This document shows, piece after piece, positions 45,689 to 58,377 of a DNA stretch of 64,000 nt; positions within the stretch are counted from its first letter, which is position 1; each line of letters begins with the position of its first letter. The translations under genes were made by a program, and so were the position numbers. Source of the DNA: Rutstroemia sp. NJR-2017a BVV2. Taxonomy: Eukaryota > Ascomycota > Leotiomycetes > Helotiales > Rutstroemiaceae. The DNA is taken from NCBI GenBank assembly GCA_002946415.1, contig NJPS01000040.1, forward strand, positions 1-64,000, in the 5' to 3' direction. The notes under the pieces are model-generated. The model was not told where the DNA came from and made no database searches. It worked only from the letters and a program-made list of their open reading frames with translations.

Positions 45689-46375
45689 TTACACCTTGGT
45701 CGACTTCATCCCCCTCCCTGCCCTCCCCTCCACCCACCGCCTCCCCCAAACCCCCCACCCCCCCTCCAGAACCCCGACCACAACCCACAACCCCCCCAAA
45801 ACCAACCCATCCACCACCTCATCCCCCACCGGATACCTCCCCCCTTTCCGTCCCTCCCACTCCCACCCCAACTGCTGCACCAATCCCGCCGCCTGCAGAA
45901 AACTCATCGTCGCGCCGCCAACCCATGTCACTGCACTCACGACCCACCAGTATCTCACTCGCCCTCTGAATCCGTTCGTCGCGAATAGCACCGACGATAA
46001 TATCACGCTGATGTAGGTGAATGGTAGGAGTCCGATTCCCCATCCTAGGAGCGAGAGTCGAGCAATGATGATGCTGTTCATGAGGAGGAGGGAGAGCATG
46101 AGGAGGAAGTGGAGCGTGAGAGGGAGGGTGGGGGGTCGGGGCTGTGGTTTAGAGGTGGAGGAGGAGGGGCGGAGGGAGAGGAGGAGGAGGAGCAGGAGCG
46201 CGAGCCAGGTGGGGAGGGGGATGAGGATCGTGTCGGTGAAACAGGTTGTTGGGAGGGGGGAGGAGGAGAGCTGAGATGAGGGACCCTGTGGAGGTAGGGG
46301 TTAGTGGATGAGGGGTAGGGTGGGTGAAGGGAGGTTACGTACGAAGCCTTCGGGTCGGTTGGAGCAGAGCTTCAT
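45689..46375 (-). pseudogene. Truncated ABC transporter-like N-terminal membrane domain
   Basis: Two exons (46375-46343 and 46285-45689) give about 209 aa: MKLCSNRPEGFGP, then TTCFTDTILIPLPTWLALL and several hydrophobic helices (NSIIIARLSLLGWGIGLLPF, RVRYWWVVSAVTWVGGA). This resembles the TMD0 region of fungal half-size ABC transporters (HMT1-like), but the frame stops at 45,689 just before a MITE-like fragment, with no core membrane or ATPase domain following. GC content is very high. It could still be expressed as a small membrane protein; more likely it is the 5' stub of a broken gene. Confidence 0.5.
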
Positions 46376-47067
46376 GCTGAGCTGGTTTGTTCGATTCGAA
46401 TGCTAGGACGTTTGCGGTGCGGGTTTGCGCTTGTTTGCTTGTTCGGTGTTGTCGGGCGGGGTGCTGCGGGTTGAGGATTCTGGACCTCTGGACTCAATAC
46501 CACACAGAGATCGTTGAATTGAACTCGTAGATCCTCAATTGATTGATCGTGAGTTGTATCAATCAATCACCCGATATCATATAATCTTCTTCTTCTTCCT
46601 CTTCAAAGAATTCGCAAGTTTCGTCTCGTCCTTGTCTCAGGTCCCAATTCCACGTTTCACAATCGCGTCAATTGATAATACCCACGCATTACATTCGTAA
46701 ATTCCATAGATTAAAGAATCGCACACGCAGGGAAAGGAAAAGGCGTTTTCTCGTAGAATGGGAAACATAATATACAAAGGAAATGCAAATACACCGTCTG
46801 CACCGACAACATGAAAGACGAGGCGTTCGGGATGCTGAGTTCCCGGGAGGCTTTAGCGGCGGAGATGCATTTTAGAGGCAGCGCCATTGGAATTTAGCTT
46901 ATTGTAGAGTAACTTTGGGGAATAGCGGTAAGTTATCGGTTTCTAGTTGAAGATGGAGAGATATTGTTTGTTCAATAGAACTCAGAATGACAATAAATTT
47001 ATGGCTTCAGCTACATTATATGTTTTATAAGTAGCGTAAGGTTACAGTGTAACCTCTGTAACAAAAA
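46376..47067. other. Intergenic between ABC stub and diterpene synthase
   Basis: Promoter side of the ABC stub and 3' side of the synthase. A frame at 46,372-46,566 overlaps the stub's leader and has no features. Nothing else was recognised. Confidence 0.35.
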
Positions 47068-50000
47068 TCACGTTGTTCTCACACTAGTCGCGATATCCCT
47101 TGCCACATAAATCTGCCCGTAAAGATCCGTCACTCTCACGAAAACTCTCAGCGCATTGCGCGATACCTCATCGATATGGTCCTCCAGCTGCTTGACTGCG
47201 AGATCCAAGCATTGCCGCTCGTAATTTGCGATCCAGAAGAGTTCTTTCTTCATCCATGACTCTCGATTCCCCTCTGGTTCTAGGTCTCCGTTTTGATGCC
47301 CGTTTGTATGGCCATTTGCGGCCTTTCCGCTACCTGCAGGTTCGCTGAATTCAGGGAAATTCACACTGTTGAGATTGCGTTCCTGGCGGTCGCGTACAAT
47401 TGATCCATAGTCGTTGTATTGACGGCATAGGTTGGCCAGATGCTGACAAACGTCCTGGGCGAGGTATTTCTGTCTCGCTCCTTGCAACAAATCCTGGCGA
47501 TCGACGGACCGTGCTACGAGGCAGCTGAAAAGCGCGAATGAGTAGGGACAACTGGTATGGTCGGCTGAAGTATTGTGGATCCAGTGGTAATAGGAGGTAG
47601 GAGCATCTTTCCAGACAGTTGTGTTGGCGGTGGAGCTGATCTCACGTGCAAATAGAGAGTTATCGGCTTCCTGTGTGACATGCGCGAGAAGAAACTTCTC
47701 TAGATCGTATCGTACGAGCTTTTGCGCATATGGAGACGAAGATGTCACAGCCGCGTGCTGCAAAATGTAGTTGATGAAGCGACTTAGGACTTTTTCCACG
47801 TCGGCGAGACCAGGCGCAATGTCGATGTCTTTCTGGTGACTCACGCCATTCGCCGCCCCGTTCGTTGGGTGAATTGGAGTCTTAAGAAGAGCTGGCTCCG
47901 TGGTAGAATCGGATTCTCTACACAAACGACGAATAAGGCATCTTACAGAATCCAAATCGCTGGTAAAGTACCGTCCAACAACTGCTTCCATATACTCATC
48001 TACCTGGTAGTTAAGCATGGAAATGACCATCATTTCCCATACTATGTCTTTTGCAAGGCCATCTTTCTGTGATGAGAGATTGTTAATACCGATCCAGGTA
48101 AAAGGAATATATTCCAGGTATTTATCTTCCCCCATGTCGGTTCGTGGGAAGATCTCATGTCTCAATCTTCTTAGCTTCGGAAGGGTGAGATAACTCTCAA
48201 CAAGTGATGCTTCTATCTTCCAGGCTGGCTCGTTCGCAAAAAGCGGAATACGAGAGTAGAAATCAGAGAATTTTGATACAGCCTTGTTGCTAGCTGTGAA
48301 TTGGGAATGCATAGCCTGGCCCCATTGCGACTTCGGCTCACACGGGTTCAAGGCAGCCAAACAATAACTAAGTGTGATGATTTGAGAGCCATATGTGACC
48401 TTTTCAACCCACAGGTATTGCGTGTTTATCCAATTCTGACGTTGAGAGAGCAAAAATTTTCGGCCAGCGTCGATTGCTGTTTTGATATGGGTTGCAAGCA
48501 TCGCTGGCCAAGGCCGAACAGAGATGGCCTTCAGAGTTAGAACTCCATAAGCAGTTTCTTCCGGTGAGTTCTTTCCCCCCCATGCACCGTTTTCTTTTTG
48601 GCTGTTGAGCGTTTGAGAAAGAACCTGGAAGATGATGAGGGGCAGTTGCTCAATTATCGGGCTCTCGGCAGGTATTCCAGGAAGTCGATTAGAGCCCCAC
48701 AGTTGCCATAAGCCCATCAGTGCTTCGGCCATCAGCATCATCGAATAATATTGCGATAAATTCTGAGCTGATTAGTTTTTGTTCTCATGTTTCATGGATT
48801 CCATACCCATTTGTCCTTCACATTCCCTTCTGTCCAACACTTAGCGACAAAATTTGCTGCTTCCAGAATTGGTTGAACATACTCGTCTGGGTTAGGGAGA
48901 TGGATAAGCATGTTAAGAACGTTACAGTTTGCACTGAAGCTTGGGCTTTGTTCCGTAAAAAAAGTTTTGAAGTGATCTCCAGTACTGAATTTAGGAATCA
49001 TTCGATCTGGTCGAGTAGGTCGCTTGAGGAGGTTCAAACATAGAATTCCTTTGGCGGTATCGTCGGCGTCCGGTTGCAAGAATGGAGCTATGTAGATGTG
49101 AGTAGCAGTCTTTCTTTGAGTATCCAGGTTTACGAGACTCTTGAAAAATCATGTAAGGGTCACTTACCGAATCCCAGGCATCCTTGACCATGCTCAAGCT
49201 CTTTCTCTAAGAAGCTTACGAGAAATTGGGTATGCACATGCCCTAAGATCTCCTCCTGAAAGCCCCCGCTTTGGAGTAAGGAAGATAGTACCTGTCAATC
49301 ACAAGATCGATGTTAGGTATGTTCAATTCCAATATTTCAGGCGAGAACGGATCACTAACCCAGGTGACTTCGAATATTGTGCTTGGAAACGCACTTGGAG
49401 CTCCGCCGCTTCCTTTTCCAGCACCTAGTTGTATCGTTGTACGAAGATACGCTTCCGCCTCCTCGTCCCAGGTGCTTGCATTCATCAAATATGCAGCTGT
49501 CGCTGAAGGAGAACCCATCATGCTACCCGATACTCGATGATGAACGACCCTGTCAAAGTCTATCTTACCCACGAACGCTTCGAGAGAATGCAACAACGTC
49601 GTTTGGGTCTTTCCGTACAACATAGTGGGTTCGAAGCGTTTCAGTTTCTTCATGTTCATCTGCATGAGCAATTCCCGACCAGGAAACTCGAAGTGGACCG
49701 GATCACTTTCTTGTTCGAGGAAATCAAGAAGAGCAGGCACCAAGATCTCAAAACCGACATGAACAGTGTCCTCAACATTCCAGGTTTGCAGCTTCGAGGA
49801 GAGAAATGCTGTTGCTTGGGAGATGCGTAACTGAATGTCCTCGTTGTAGAGACGGTTTTGACTTGAATCATAAGCGGCATGTCGCTTGAGTGCAAGAAGG
49901 GCCGACATTGTATTGATAATGCCATCGACTTCGGAACTATAAGAAGGCCAGCCCCCATCGGAAGATTGCGACTCTAGTAGGTATCGATAGCATTCCGAGA

Positions 50001-50154
50001 ACAGCCATTTCTTTTCGCTTTCGGTTTCTTTTTGTATCATGGCCAACCACGCAGTATCGTAGACTGCTATCGACATGTTCCCAAATCCGCTCTTCAAACC
50101 GCACTTTAGTGCTAGTTCTTCGAGCAGACTGAATACAAGCGGTTGTATAGACAT
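47068..50154 (-). CDS. Bifunctional diterpene synthase (copalyl diphosphate synthase / kaurene-synthase-like)
   Basis: Four exons (50154-49360, 49291-49168, 49087-48807, 48762-47068) give 964 aa, the usual fungal CPS/KS size. The ATG at 50,154 (MSIQPLVFSLL) is used; the frame extends upstream only by a GTG. The class II half has SIAVYDTAWLAM, DGGWPSYSSE and the protonation motif DADD (about 313-316, in LQPDADDTAKG). The class I half has the metal motif DEYME (about 653-657) and an NSE-type motif NDYGSIVRDRQE (about 848). It would cyclise GGPP to a copalyl diphosphate and then ionise it to a tetracyclic or other diterpene; the exact skeleton cannot be told. It shares a divergent promoter with a CYP503-like P450 at 50.7 kb. 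Confidence 0.92.
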
Positions 50155-50701
50155 GTTACTAACGTCTTTCTGTTTCGTACTTTGGATAGAGATAAGCTTG
50201 GAATTTGTCACCAGAAATCCAAGTTACTATATCACCCGTAGCCTTGAGGGCGAGATTTATGTCTCTATCATTTATATGGAGGTACGTAGCCACTGTCCAA
50301 GAGCAAGTATCGGGTAATATTTTGCCGTCCTCAAGGAACCAAAAACGGGTGCATCTCCGAGAGACCCCGGCACATTTGTCATTTGCCGCTTTTATTTAGC
50401 AGATGAATGCCACTAACGTGAGATTACAGATATTCTTCACCGATTAGCTGAAGACCATGTATGTGAGGTGGGAAATCCCTGCCGTCAGCTGCATTGATGT
50501 TAAGATACTAATTGTGGGTGCGGAATCAACAGTGGGTGCGAAATCAACAGTGGGTGCGGAACCAACAGTTGGTGCGAAAACAACAGTTGATACGATGTCT
50601 TAAGAGACAAAAATTGCCAAACTCTCCCTTCTCCTGAAACCAATTGTACCGGCACTTGTCTTTCGCGGCGTCCCGAATGAAATTTCTTACATATCCTGAT
50701 C
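50155..50701. promoter_or_regulatory. Bidirectional promoter of diterpene synthase and P450
   Basis: 547 bp between divergent start codons. It contains the 18-bp direct repeats at 50,515-50,594, within 200 bp of the P450 start, plausible as a cluster-specific regulator site. Confidence 0.5.
50515..50594 (+). repeat. 18-bp direct repeats in the divergent promoter, four and a half copies
   Basis: Units TGGGTGCGGAATCAACAG, TGGGTGCGAAATCAACAG, TGGGTGCGGAACCAACAG, TTGGTGCGAAAACAACAG and a partial fifth. The conserved core is GGTGCGRAA-CAACAG. The regular 18-bp spacing is less than two helical turns. Confidence 0.9.
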
Positions 50702-52286
50702 ATGGACGCAGTATTCAACATTATTCCGGGGATGGAGCACTGGACTAGTCAGATCACTCTGTCTGCCATTGTGGTCGGACTGGCCGTTATCTGGGCCCGA
50801 TATACATCCAAAGCTCAGATTCCCCGCGTCGGTATATCTCCAGGTTTTTTCAACTACAATCTCAAAAAGGCCAAAGCTGAGTTTGCTCAACATGGGATAA
50901 AACTCCTCCAGGATGGGTACAATCGCTTCAACAATAGCCCATTCTTGGTACAGACCTCAAATCTCGAACGCATTGTTTTACCAGTCAAATACCTAGAAGA
51001 ACTACGATCATGTCCAGAATCACAGCTAAGCCATCGTGAAGGGATTTGCGATAGATTCCTGGGTTACTACACCGGCCTTGATGTCGTCCGCCAAAGCACT
51101 CTCCACAACGAGGTGTGCCAAACACAACTAGTTCAGAGCTTACCATCTTATCTCCCGGGAATGGTGGAAGAAGTGCAGCTAGCTATTTCAGAGATTCTGA
51201 AGCTCGAAGGGACGGAAATGACGTCGATTGACTACAACGCTGTCTACCACATTCATGCAAGACTGAACTCACGTGTGCTTGTTGGGTTACCTCTATGCCG
51301 CGATGATGAATGGATAAGAGTTTCCGAAGAATATCCTCATGATGTTTTCGTGGTGGCTGCAGATTTAAGAAATTACACGCCTCTTCTACGTCCTTTCGTA
51401 GCTCCATTTCTGGCATCCACCAAACGTTTGCGGAGTCATCAGCGGATCGCGGAAGAAAAGCTTGTTCCACTCATCAGGCAAAGACAAATGATGGGGAAAT
51501 CCACCAAGCCCAGTAATTTGCTGGAGTGGATGGTAGATTTGGCGAAGGGAGAAGACGCCAAACCGTCGAATCTTGTTCAGAAGATGCTATTCCTAACAAT
51601 GGCGACTTTTCATGCTAGCACCGCTACCGCGGTGCACGTACTGTATGACCTCTGCTCCTATCCCGAGTACGCCCAGGTGCTTAGAGATGAAATCAATGGT
51701 GAACTGGCTGCAGCTGATGGCGAATGGCCAATTGGGGTAATTCATCGCCTCAAGCGACTGGATAGCTTTCTCAAGGAATCTCAACGATTTAATCCTCCTG
51801 GATCGCGTAAGTAGCATCCCGTTGGTCCTTCGTGGTCCGTCAGTAGTAAGCTAATGACATAAAATAGTTGGATTCAGTAGAAAGGTGATGCAGCCTCTAA
51901 CGTTAAAAGATGGGACGAAACTTCCAAAAGGATCACTCATCACAATGCCCTTGTACTCCACAGCGCGAGATGCTAAGTACTGGAAAAATCCGGACGCCTT
52001 TGACGCGGATCGCTTCTTCAGAATGCGACAAGAATTTCCAGACGATGAGATGAAATTCCAATTTGCCACTCCCAGTGCTCACAGTATGGGTTTCGGATAC
52101 GGGAAATTTGCTTGTCCGGGTCGAGTCTACGCATCGGTACAATTGAAGCTGGTTCTAGCAATGTTTTTGCGCGATTATGATTTATCTTTCCCTGAAGATC
52201 GAAAATCGCGTCCGGGGAACATCTTTTTTGATGAAATGATTCTTCCAGACAAGACCCAGAAGCTTAATGTGCGCCGGCACAAGTGA
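50702..52286 (+). CDS. Cytochrome P450, CYP503/ent-kaurene-oxidase-like
   Basis: Two exons (50702-51806, 51868-52286) give 507 aa. An N-terminal anchor (ITLSAIVVGLAVIWARY) precedes the catalytic domain. ExxR is in FLKESQRFNPPG, where KESQR followed by NPP is characteristic of the fungal kaurene-oxidase-like group, and the haem loop is MGFGYGKFACPGR (Cys about 451). The I-helix reads FLTMATFHASTATA, as in that group. Likely an ER-bound oxidase of the diterpene made by the neighbouring synthase. It is the first gene on the other side of the shared promoter. Confidence 0.9.
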
Positions 52287-52766
52287 AGGCATACTGGTGG
52301 CGGGGCAATGGACTCTTTACTTCGTTGCTTCTTTTCTGTTCGATCATCCAGTGATTAACTGAAATCTATCGTTTGAGAGTGTATATACCAAGCTGTCTAA
52401 TATTGACTTCTCATCTATGGAAGCATATCATTTTCCGAGTGATTCTGCCAGTTTTTGAGGTTTCTCTGATGGGTGAACAGGAAAACGGTGTATGTAAACC
52501 ATTATGATAGAATTAGGTGTATTTTAGCGATGCGAAGCAATGAAGAAGGTCGAATAGTGTTATATTCAAGGCTACAAACTAGAGAGTGCAGAAAAGCCAA
52601 GGAGGGCTCCTGCTCATCTGCATAGAAAGAGCTCACCGGCTAGTGGATCTAAACCATGGAAAATTATCTCTTCAGACTGTACACTTTTAATATTGAATTC
52701 ATATCTTCTCTCTCGCAGCCCTAACTCAGCGTCATTATTACAGCCAGCACCTAATGAAGCCACCCT
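52287..52766. terminator. Convergent 3' region
   Basis: 480 bp between the P450 stop and the membrane-protein stop on the other strand. No gene is seen. Confidence 0.35.
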
Positions 52767-54200
52767 TTACACCATATCCTGTCGTCTGCGGTCAAAGCCA
52801 ATTTCCACTTGATTAGAGACCGTTATGTCATTACCATGATGGGATTCCGTGGAAGCATTGAAACCACCATGTGGACGGTTTCCCGAAGCCGTTGCTTCGA
52901 CCTTGCCATTTTGAACCAACTCCAGATACTCCGCTTTGTCTCGCAATTTCTGGCTGATCGAATCGCCGGAGCTGCTTCCATTTCCTCTGGATGATCTGCC
53001 TCGTGAGAACCATGACTTGAAGTAGGAGCCGGTTCTAGAGAAACTGAAGCCCAGAGTGGGGCGTAACATAGCTGGAAGTATGGGCAAGCAACCACAGACG
53101 ATGCCGATGTTAACTTCCAAAGTTCTGCGCGCGATGAATACATTATTCGATGATTCACTAAATGGTTGGTCTGGGGAGAAATCTTACAGCCACATGATGT
53201 CGTCGACGATGGACACAGTCTGATCTTTGTCCTTCAAAGTTCTAACAACGATAACTTCGCGGACAATGGTAGTAGCGCAAACGCTGCAGTTCATGTGAGT
53301 TTGAAGTTTCAACGGGAAACAGGAGGGTCTTACAATATTCCTGTAGCAAAAACAGCCGCTAATCCAATCATTCTTCTGGTGCTGAGATGCAACCCGAATA
53401 TGACGAATAAGGGCAGCACCAAGAGTATACAATCTGTACCGATGTTCAGGCCGCCAATAGCGAAATCAATGTCTGCAATTGGGAGACAATGGCCGGGTAT
53501 CGAGGAGTTCCAAGTCCGTGCTAAGGGATGGCAGTTGAAGAGGATAGACAGAGATAGGGCAAGGCAGTAGCCTATCACTACGAATAACATGCCCCAGCAC
53601 AGCCACTTGAACCTTCTCTTGGTTTGGAAAAGACGGAGATAGAGGAGCAAGATGGATATCTTGGCGAACATTATCGCGAAGAGGTAGAGAACGTTGTCTA
53701 CCAGATACCACTGTGTATGTTCTGGTTAGCGGCCTGGGAGAGATTTTGGTTTGGGAAGGGAGGGAGGTGTCAACTTACGCTCAACAGGTGGTGGAAATGG
53801 GTTGGGTCAACATCCCATACATGATGCCCAACTTGGTACTTGTAGACCTCTGCGAATATTAGCTAGAAGACTCTGAGTATCGAACGACGAAGTAGAGTAT
53901 GTCAAGCAAACTAGACCGTACCTACTAAGTTTCCAACAACTCTAGCTATTGCAAAACCGAGAGCTATGACCACAGTATCTGGTACTAGTAAGCAAAATAG
54001 TTCTCTCATCGGAGATCTAATAGTAGCATACAATCATCCCATCCCGGTGCATGTGTCACGAAGAATTTCGTGATAAGTCTCAGCAAGACACATATCACTG
54101 CCAGAATGATCGATACTAAGCTGGAAATCACGATCTTGTACCCAACGCTGTTGTGGTCGGTCGCTCCATCAGGAGCCGCAGTGGGGTGATTTCTCGGCAT
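52767..54200 (-). CDS. Rhodopsin-fold integral membrane protein (PTH11-type, fungal)
   Basis: Six exons (54200-54032, 53984-53922, 53849-53779, 53710-53334, 53283-53188, 53124-52767) join in frame to 377 aa; ATG at 54,200 (an upstream TTG was discarded). Membrane helices include VISSLVSIILAVICVLLRLI, LYLFAIMFAKISILLLYLRL and GIVCGCLPILPAM; the motif ...APGWDD after helix 2 and CHPLARTWN in the extracellular loop are typical of the fungal rhodopsin-domain family. The C-terminal tail is hydrophilic, Ser/Gly-rich. There is no CFEM domain, so it is not classical PTH11. Such genes are often found in or near clusters with unknown role. Confidence 0.8.
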
Positions 54201-56066
54201 TGCGATATATTCGAGAGCGCTCCTTAACAAGGACTTTCGGCAAGAACTCAATGATGTAAAACGCCGAATAAACTTAGAAGAAGGTCTATGCGGTGTTCGC
54301 GGAGCAAGAATGTCAAGATAGCTTAAGTAAATAAATAACTATAGGTGCTGCGGAGTGGATTGGCTAGACCCATGCGGTGACCCAATTGAGAGCAACTTTT
54401 GCTGGCCAATTGTTGCATATGTATAGAGATCTGCGGAGTTAGCCTCAATTTTACGATGCGTATTGGATGGAAAGATGGTCCTTGTTTCATCAAATCCTTC
54501 GATATGTCGATCAAGGCCTCTTGTCTAGAAGGATGTCTAGAGCTGACAAGATCTCTCCCGTGTACAAATATAGCTATTGCAAACACCATCGACTTCTCTC
54601 CCATGAGCAACGGTTAGTTTTTTGTTCGTCTTGCCACCTAAACCTTTAACCTTGTTCATGGGAGGGCTGAATTGTGTCTACATACTTGAACCATGCAATC
54701 ACTCACCGAGAGCTTCTAGGTGCTGCATCCAGAAAGTCGCTGCCTTACGCCTCTAAATGTGTGGTAGCTAGGCCTCTCAAGATCGCACAGAATTTTCCAT
54801 TCTAACGGTTCTTATCCTGTGTAACCACACTGGAACCGTTTCGCCGCACTAATTCATACCAATAGTCCCAACGATCGGAGCATGATAGATGTTTATCGCT
54901 TTGCTTATATGCAGCTTATTCATTTAGCGAAAACAGCACATGTGCCGCCGCAGCCACACGAGCGTAATACAAGAAATATTAAGCCGTGTCAGCCTGGGAA
55001 AAAATATCACAGCAAGGTGACTAACGGCCTAAACGTTGTAGTAGGAGGTATTATAATATAGAACTTGGTCGTTTATAATACCTGATAGTACAACTTCTCA
55101 ACTTTTGTCTGCAAATTTTTGGTTATTTATTTACTATTCTAAAGTAAACATAAGTTAAATCTGGAGATATCTTTTGGTATGATATAAATTCCGACTCACC
55201 AGGGCGTCACCTTCTACGCTCCTGGATGTATGCTACAGTATGCATGTCGATAGATGGATAACGTAATGAAGGTTACATGAACACGAGTTGAGGCTGCGCG
55301 AGTGAAGAGATGCAATGCTTGACCGGGGCGAAAGCGGGAAGAACTATGGGCCCCGGTACGAATCCCCGTAGTCCCAATCTTCTTGTGTGACCTCCTCTTA
55401 CTGGTAGTATTCACCGGGAGGGGGTGGGGGACAGGAGACGACTGGTGGTTCTTACTGTGCCTCTCTTGGCCCGACTTAAGCTTATGTAAGATTATAATCA
55501 CAAAATCTCCCAGCTGGAAAAACTCCATGTTGAAACCCTCTTCATAAATTAGGGGCGTTGCTACTTGGGGGAAGCAAGGGGGTCCCCGGCCCCACATTCA
55601 TCTGGTTTCTCCACTTGGTACTACCACCCAAGCAAAATGGCCGGATACCCCACACTTATCAGGCTCTGTACGACATCCAGTTAAGTGCTTACTGTGGAGA
55701 CCAACCTAATCTGTACGACATCCCATTCAGCTAACTGGCAACAACTGATATTGCACTACTTGTCTTGGGGAAACGAGCAGCCGTACTCGAGTAGCTGTCG
55801 TAGCTTCATCCAATCGAAAGTCAGGCAGAACTTGGGCTCCGTGTTTTTTATTATCCACCAAAAATGAAAGTAAACGTGGAGTTGTAAACCTGGGATAGAT
55901 CATGGAGTTGTAAACCTGGGATAATGATCTATCTAGGACTAGATTCTCTACTAGTAGGCTAAATTTGGTTCTACTCAGTACCTGTATGAAATTTGCAAGG
56001 CTCTCTGGACACACAACCAAGAAGTGAATTCGACATGAGAAACTACCCATTTGAGTGGATCATAAT
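54201..56066. other. 1.9-kb intergenic gap, no gene seen
   Basis: Only short frames. It includes a G-rich segment at 55,420-55,435 (GGGAGGGGGTGGGGG) and a direct repeat TGGAGTTGTAAACCTGGGAT at 55,878 and 55,904. Parts may be old repeat sequence. Confidence 0.4.
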
Positions 56067-57669
56067 TTACAAGTCCCTTCTCTCTCGAAACATGACCTTA
56101 CCGGTTGGGTCAGGAAAACTGTACTCAAAAGCAGGCAAACTCTGCGGTCGACTTTGTCCCTCAGGGAATTTAAAATCATAGTCCAGTAGCAGCTGGCCTA
56201 GAATCATCTTAATTGTATTAGATGCCATGAATCTCCCAGGGCATCCGTATTTGCCGTGCCCAAAGTGCAGAGTGTGGTTATCGGTTGTGGCAAATTGGTG
56301 CTTATGTTCTTGACCTGGCTCAAGACGTTTCCGATAGTATCGAAGTCCATCAAACCGATCCGGGTTCTCGGTGTGTTCTCTTTGAATTGGAACAATAGCC
56401 ATCTCGATGTGAGCTCCCTTGGGGAGTAGGAGTCCGTCACTCAGGGTGAGCGGTTCCATTACCTGTCGTTTGAAACCAGCTTTAAATCTCAGTCAGCTAC
56501 CATTTCAAAATATGTTTCTTGTGTTTGGTGGAATTAGAACGAGTCATACTTAAGCTTGGAGGGTTGCAACGCTGGGATTCTTTCATGAAACTATCGAGTT
56601 TCTTCATTTTCGTCAAACTTGACTTGCGCCAGCCTCCATCTTCATTGATGACGCTTCGAACTTCTTCCCGGAGTTCGTCAATGTACTCAGGATAAGTGCA
56701 CATATCGTAGAAAGCTTGAGTTAACGCCATGGTGGTAGTATGATTGGAAGCCAAGGTCAAACTGAGCACACGCTGTGTCAAGGTTGTGGGGTCACTCTCA
56801 GCACCAACGGCATCGTCCATCATCATCTGCAGGAAATTCTCAAGGTGGACCTCGTCGATGATTCGCTTGCCTTGCCTTTCGGCCTCGCGTCTCTGTTTGA
56901 TGATTGGGATGACGATGCGTTTCGCATGCCTGAAGTAGTGCGATATCTTCCAAGAAGAAGGTACGAAAAACGCAGCCACATGTTTGAGCCAAAACGGAAA
57001 CAATCTCAGGGCAACGATGGTGATAAAGGCGTTCTCGGTATAACCATTGGCAGTGTAGAGCCAATCCTCGTTGCGACAAAGATCTGGTCCAACAAATACT
57101 CGGGCAGATGTCCGGGAAACGATGTGTCTGAGGACTTCGTAGATCTCAATGGTCTTCCACTCATCGGGGCAGCGAGGAAACTCTTTCTCAAGGGCAAATG
57201 CGAGCTCATCTCTGATGGTAGGGACCAGGGAGGTAAGTTTCGGCGTCAACTTGGATTGAATGACTCTCGTATGGAGATTGCTAGTTGCTAGCACATCCGT
57301 GATAGAGAAGACACCTTGGGCGTTTGTAACATTGGCCAAGATTGAGTTAAGTTTACTAGAAGGAAGATTTCGGATTTCGTCCATGTATTTGTTGGGGAGG
57401 ACGATAACGTCGTTTCCGCAAAGTTTGAATACTCGGTCTTTGAATTTGTCGTAGCCATCATTCACGATGCGTTCCGCATTGACGAAGAAAGAGAATCTAG
57501 CAAGCAAGGAATAAGTTGAGCCCACATATGGAGCCTCAATTTCGGGATTTCCCTTCTGATTGAAGATCAAATGGGCCAAAGTCGCTAGAGGAATACCCAA
57601 AATGATGAAGGATAGCAATGACGGGAAGTCATGACTAGTGAAAGGCTGGTTGAATCCAAGGATCTCCAT
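56067..57669 (-). CDS. Cytochrome P450, CYP503/ent-kaurene-oxidase-like (second)
   Basis: Two exons (57669-56550, 56479-56067) give 510 aa. Anchor helix FPSLLSFIILGIPLATLAHL; substrate-side VLPNKYMDEIRNLPSSKL is typical of the group; I-helix LTLASNHTTTMAL; ExxR in FMKESQRCNPPS; haem loop LHFGHGKYGCPGR (Cys about 452). Its single intron falls at the same place as in the P450 at 50.7 kb, just after the NPP motif, so the two are paralogues. It would carry out a further oxidation on the diterpene scaffold. Confidence 0.9.
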
Positions 57670-58377
57670 TTTGATTAATCGAGGTTGACTTCAAACCACT
57701 TCCAACAGAAATTAAGTTCAATGATGTTAGGAAAAGATTTCAATGAGAACTCCCAGCTTGCGACGAAACTTCATAGAAGAGAGCTGTACTACCTGCTTTC
57801 GTGCTATAAATTCTACACACATCAAAGTTTGAGAAATCAAAAGCGGCATGCCGAACTTCAAGCCTCAACGAGGTTGGGGGTCACACAAAGGACTTGCAGA
57901 CGGCTTGATTGCCACATGTAGATTAGCTAGAAATACTTTCAGATGGCGTAGTTCATCGTATAAAAGAAGAAACACGAATCGCGGCGTAATCTTACTCCGT
58001 ATACGTGGTACGGTAAAGATCATCAACCGGTTGTTCCAATCCATGCTCACCGCATGTCTTGATATTGTATGCAAGGTAAACGGGGTTTGCAGCTACTGTA
58101 CTCGCATTTCAGCTCCCCGGAGGGCTGCACAGAGTATGACACAGTAGATGAGAACGCCTTGTACCACAAGTAATCAAGACACAGGAAACGGCACAGCAAA
58201 CGGTGTAACACCCCCAGACATAGATGGAAAGAAACAAGCTTGTCTAAATAGTTTCAACTGCCAATGCTTTTATCTAGAAATATTCCAGCAGTTGATCTAA
58301 TCCAACTAGCCCACGTCCACCATAAGCCCTTTCATCTCTATCAAATCCTTCTAGCCTACCCCGTCAGTATATCGAAC
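57670..58377. promoter_or_regulatory. Divergent promoter of second P450 and aldo-keto reductase
   Basis: 708 bp between opposite starts. I see no copy of the 18-bp repeat found in the other divergent promoter. Confidence 0.35.

Noticed and set aside
45612..46274. Plus-strand Pro/Arg-rich ORFs over the ABC-like stub
   Set aside because: They are the complement of a GC-rich membrane-protein frame on the minus strand that has a start, an intron and helices.
50155..50211. Upstream extension of the diterpene synthase
   Set aside because: It begins with GTG. The ATG at 50,154 matches where the conserved N-terminus starts.
54323..54649. Overlapping 60-95 codon ORFs on both strands
   Set aside because: Mutually overlapping, no motifs, no splice-compatible extensions; they sit in the 1.9-kb gap of the cluster.
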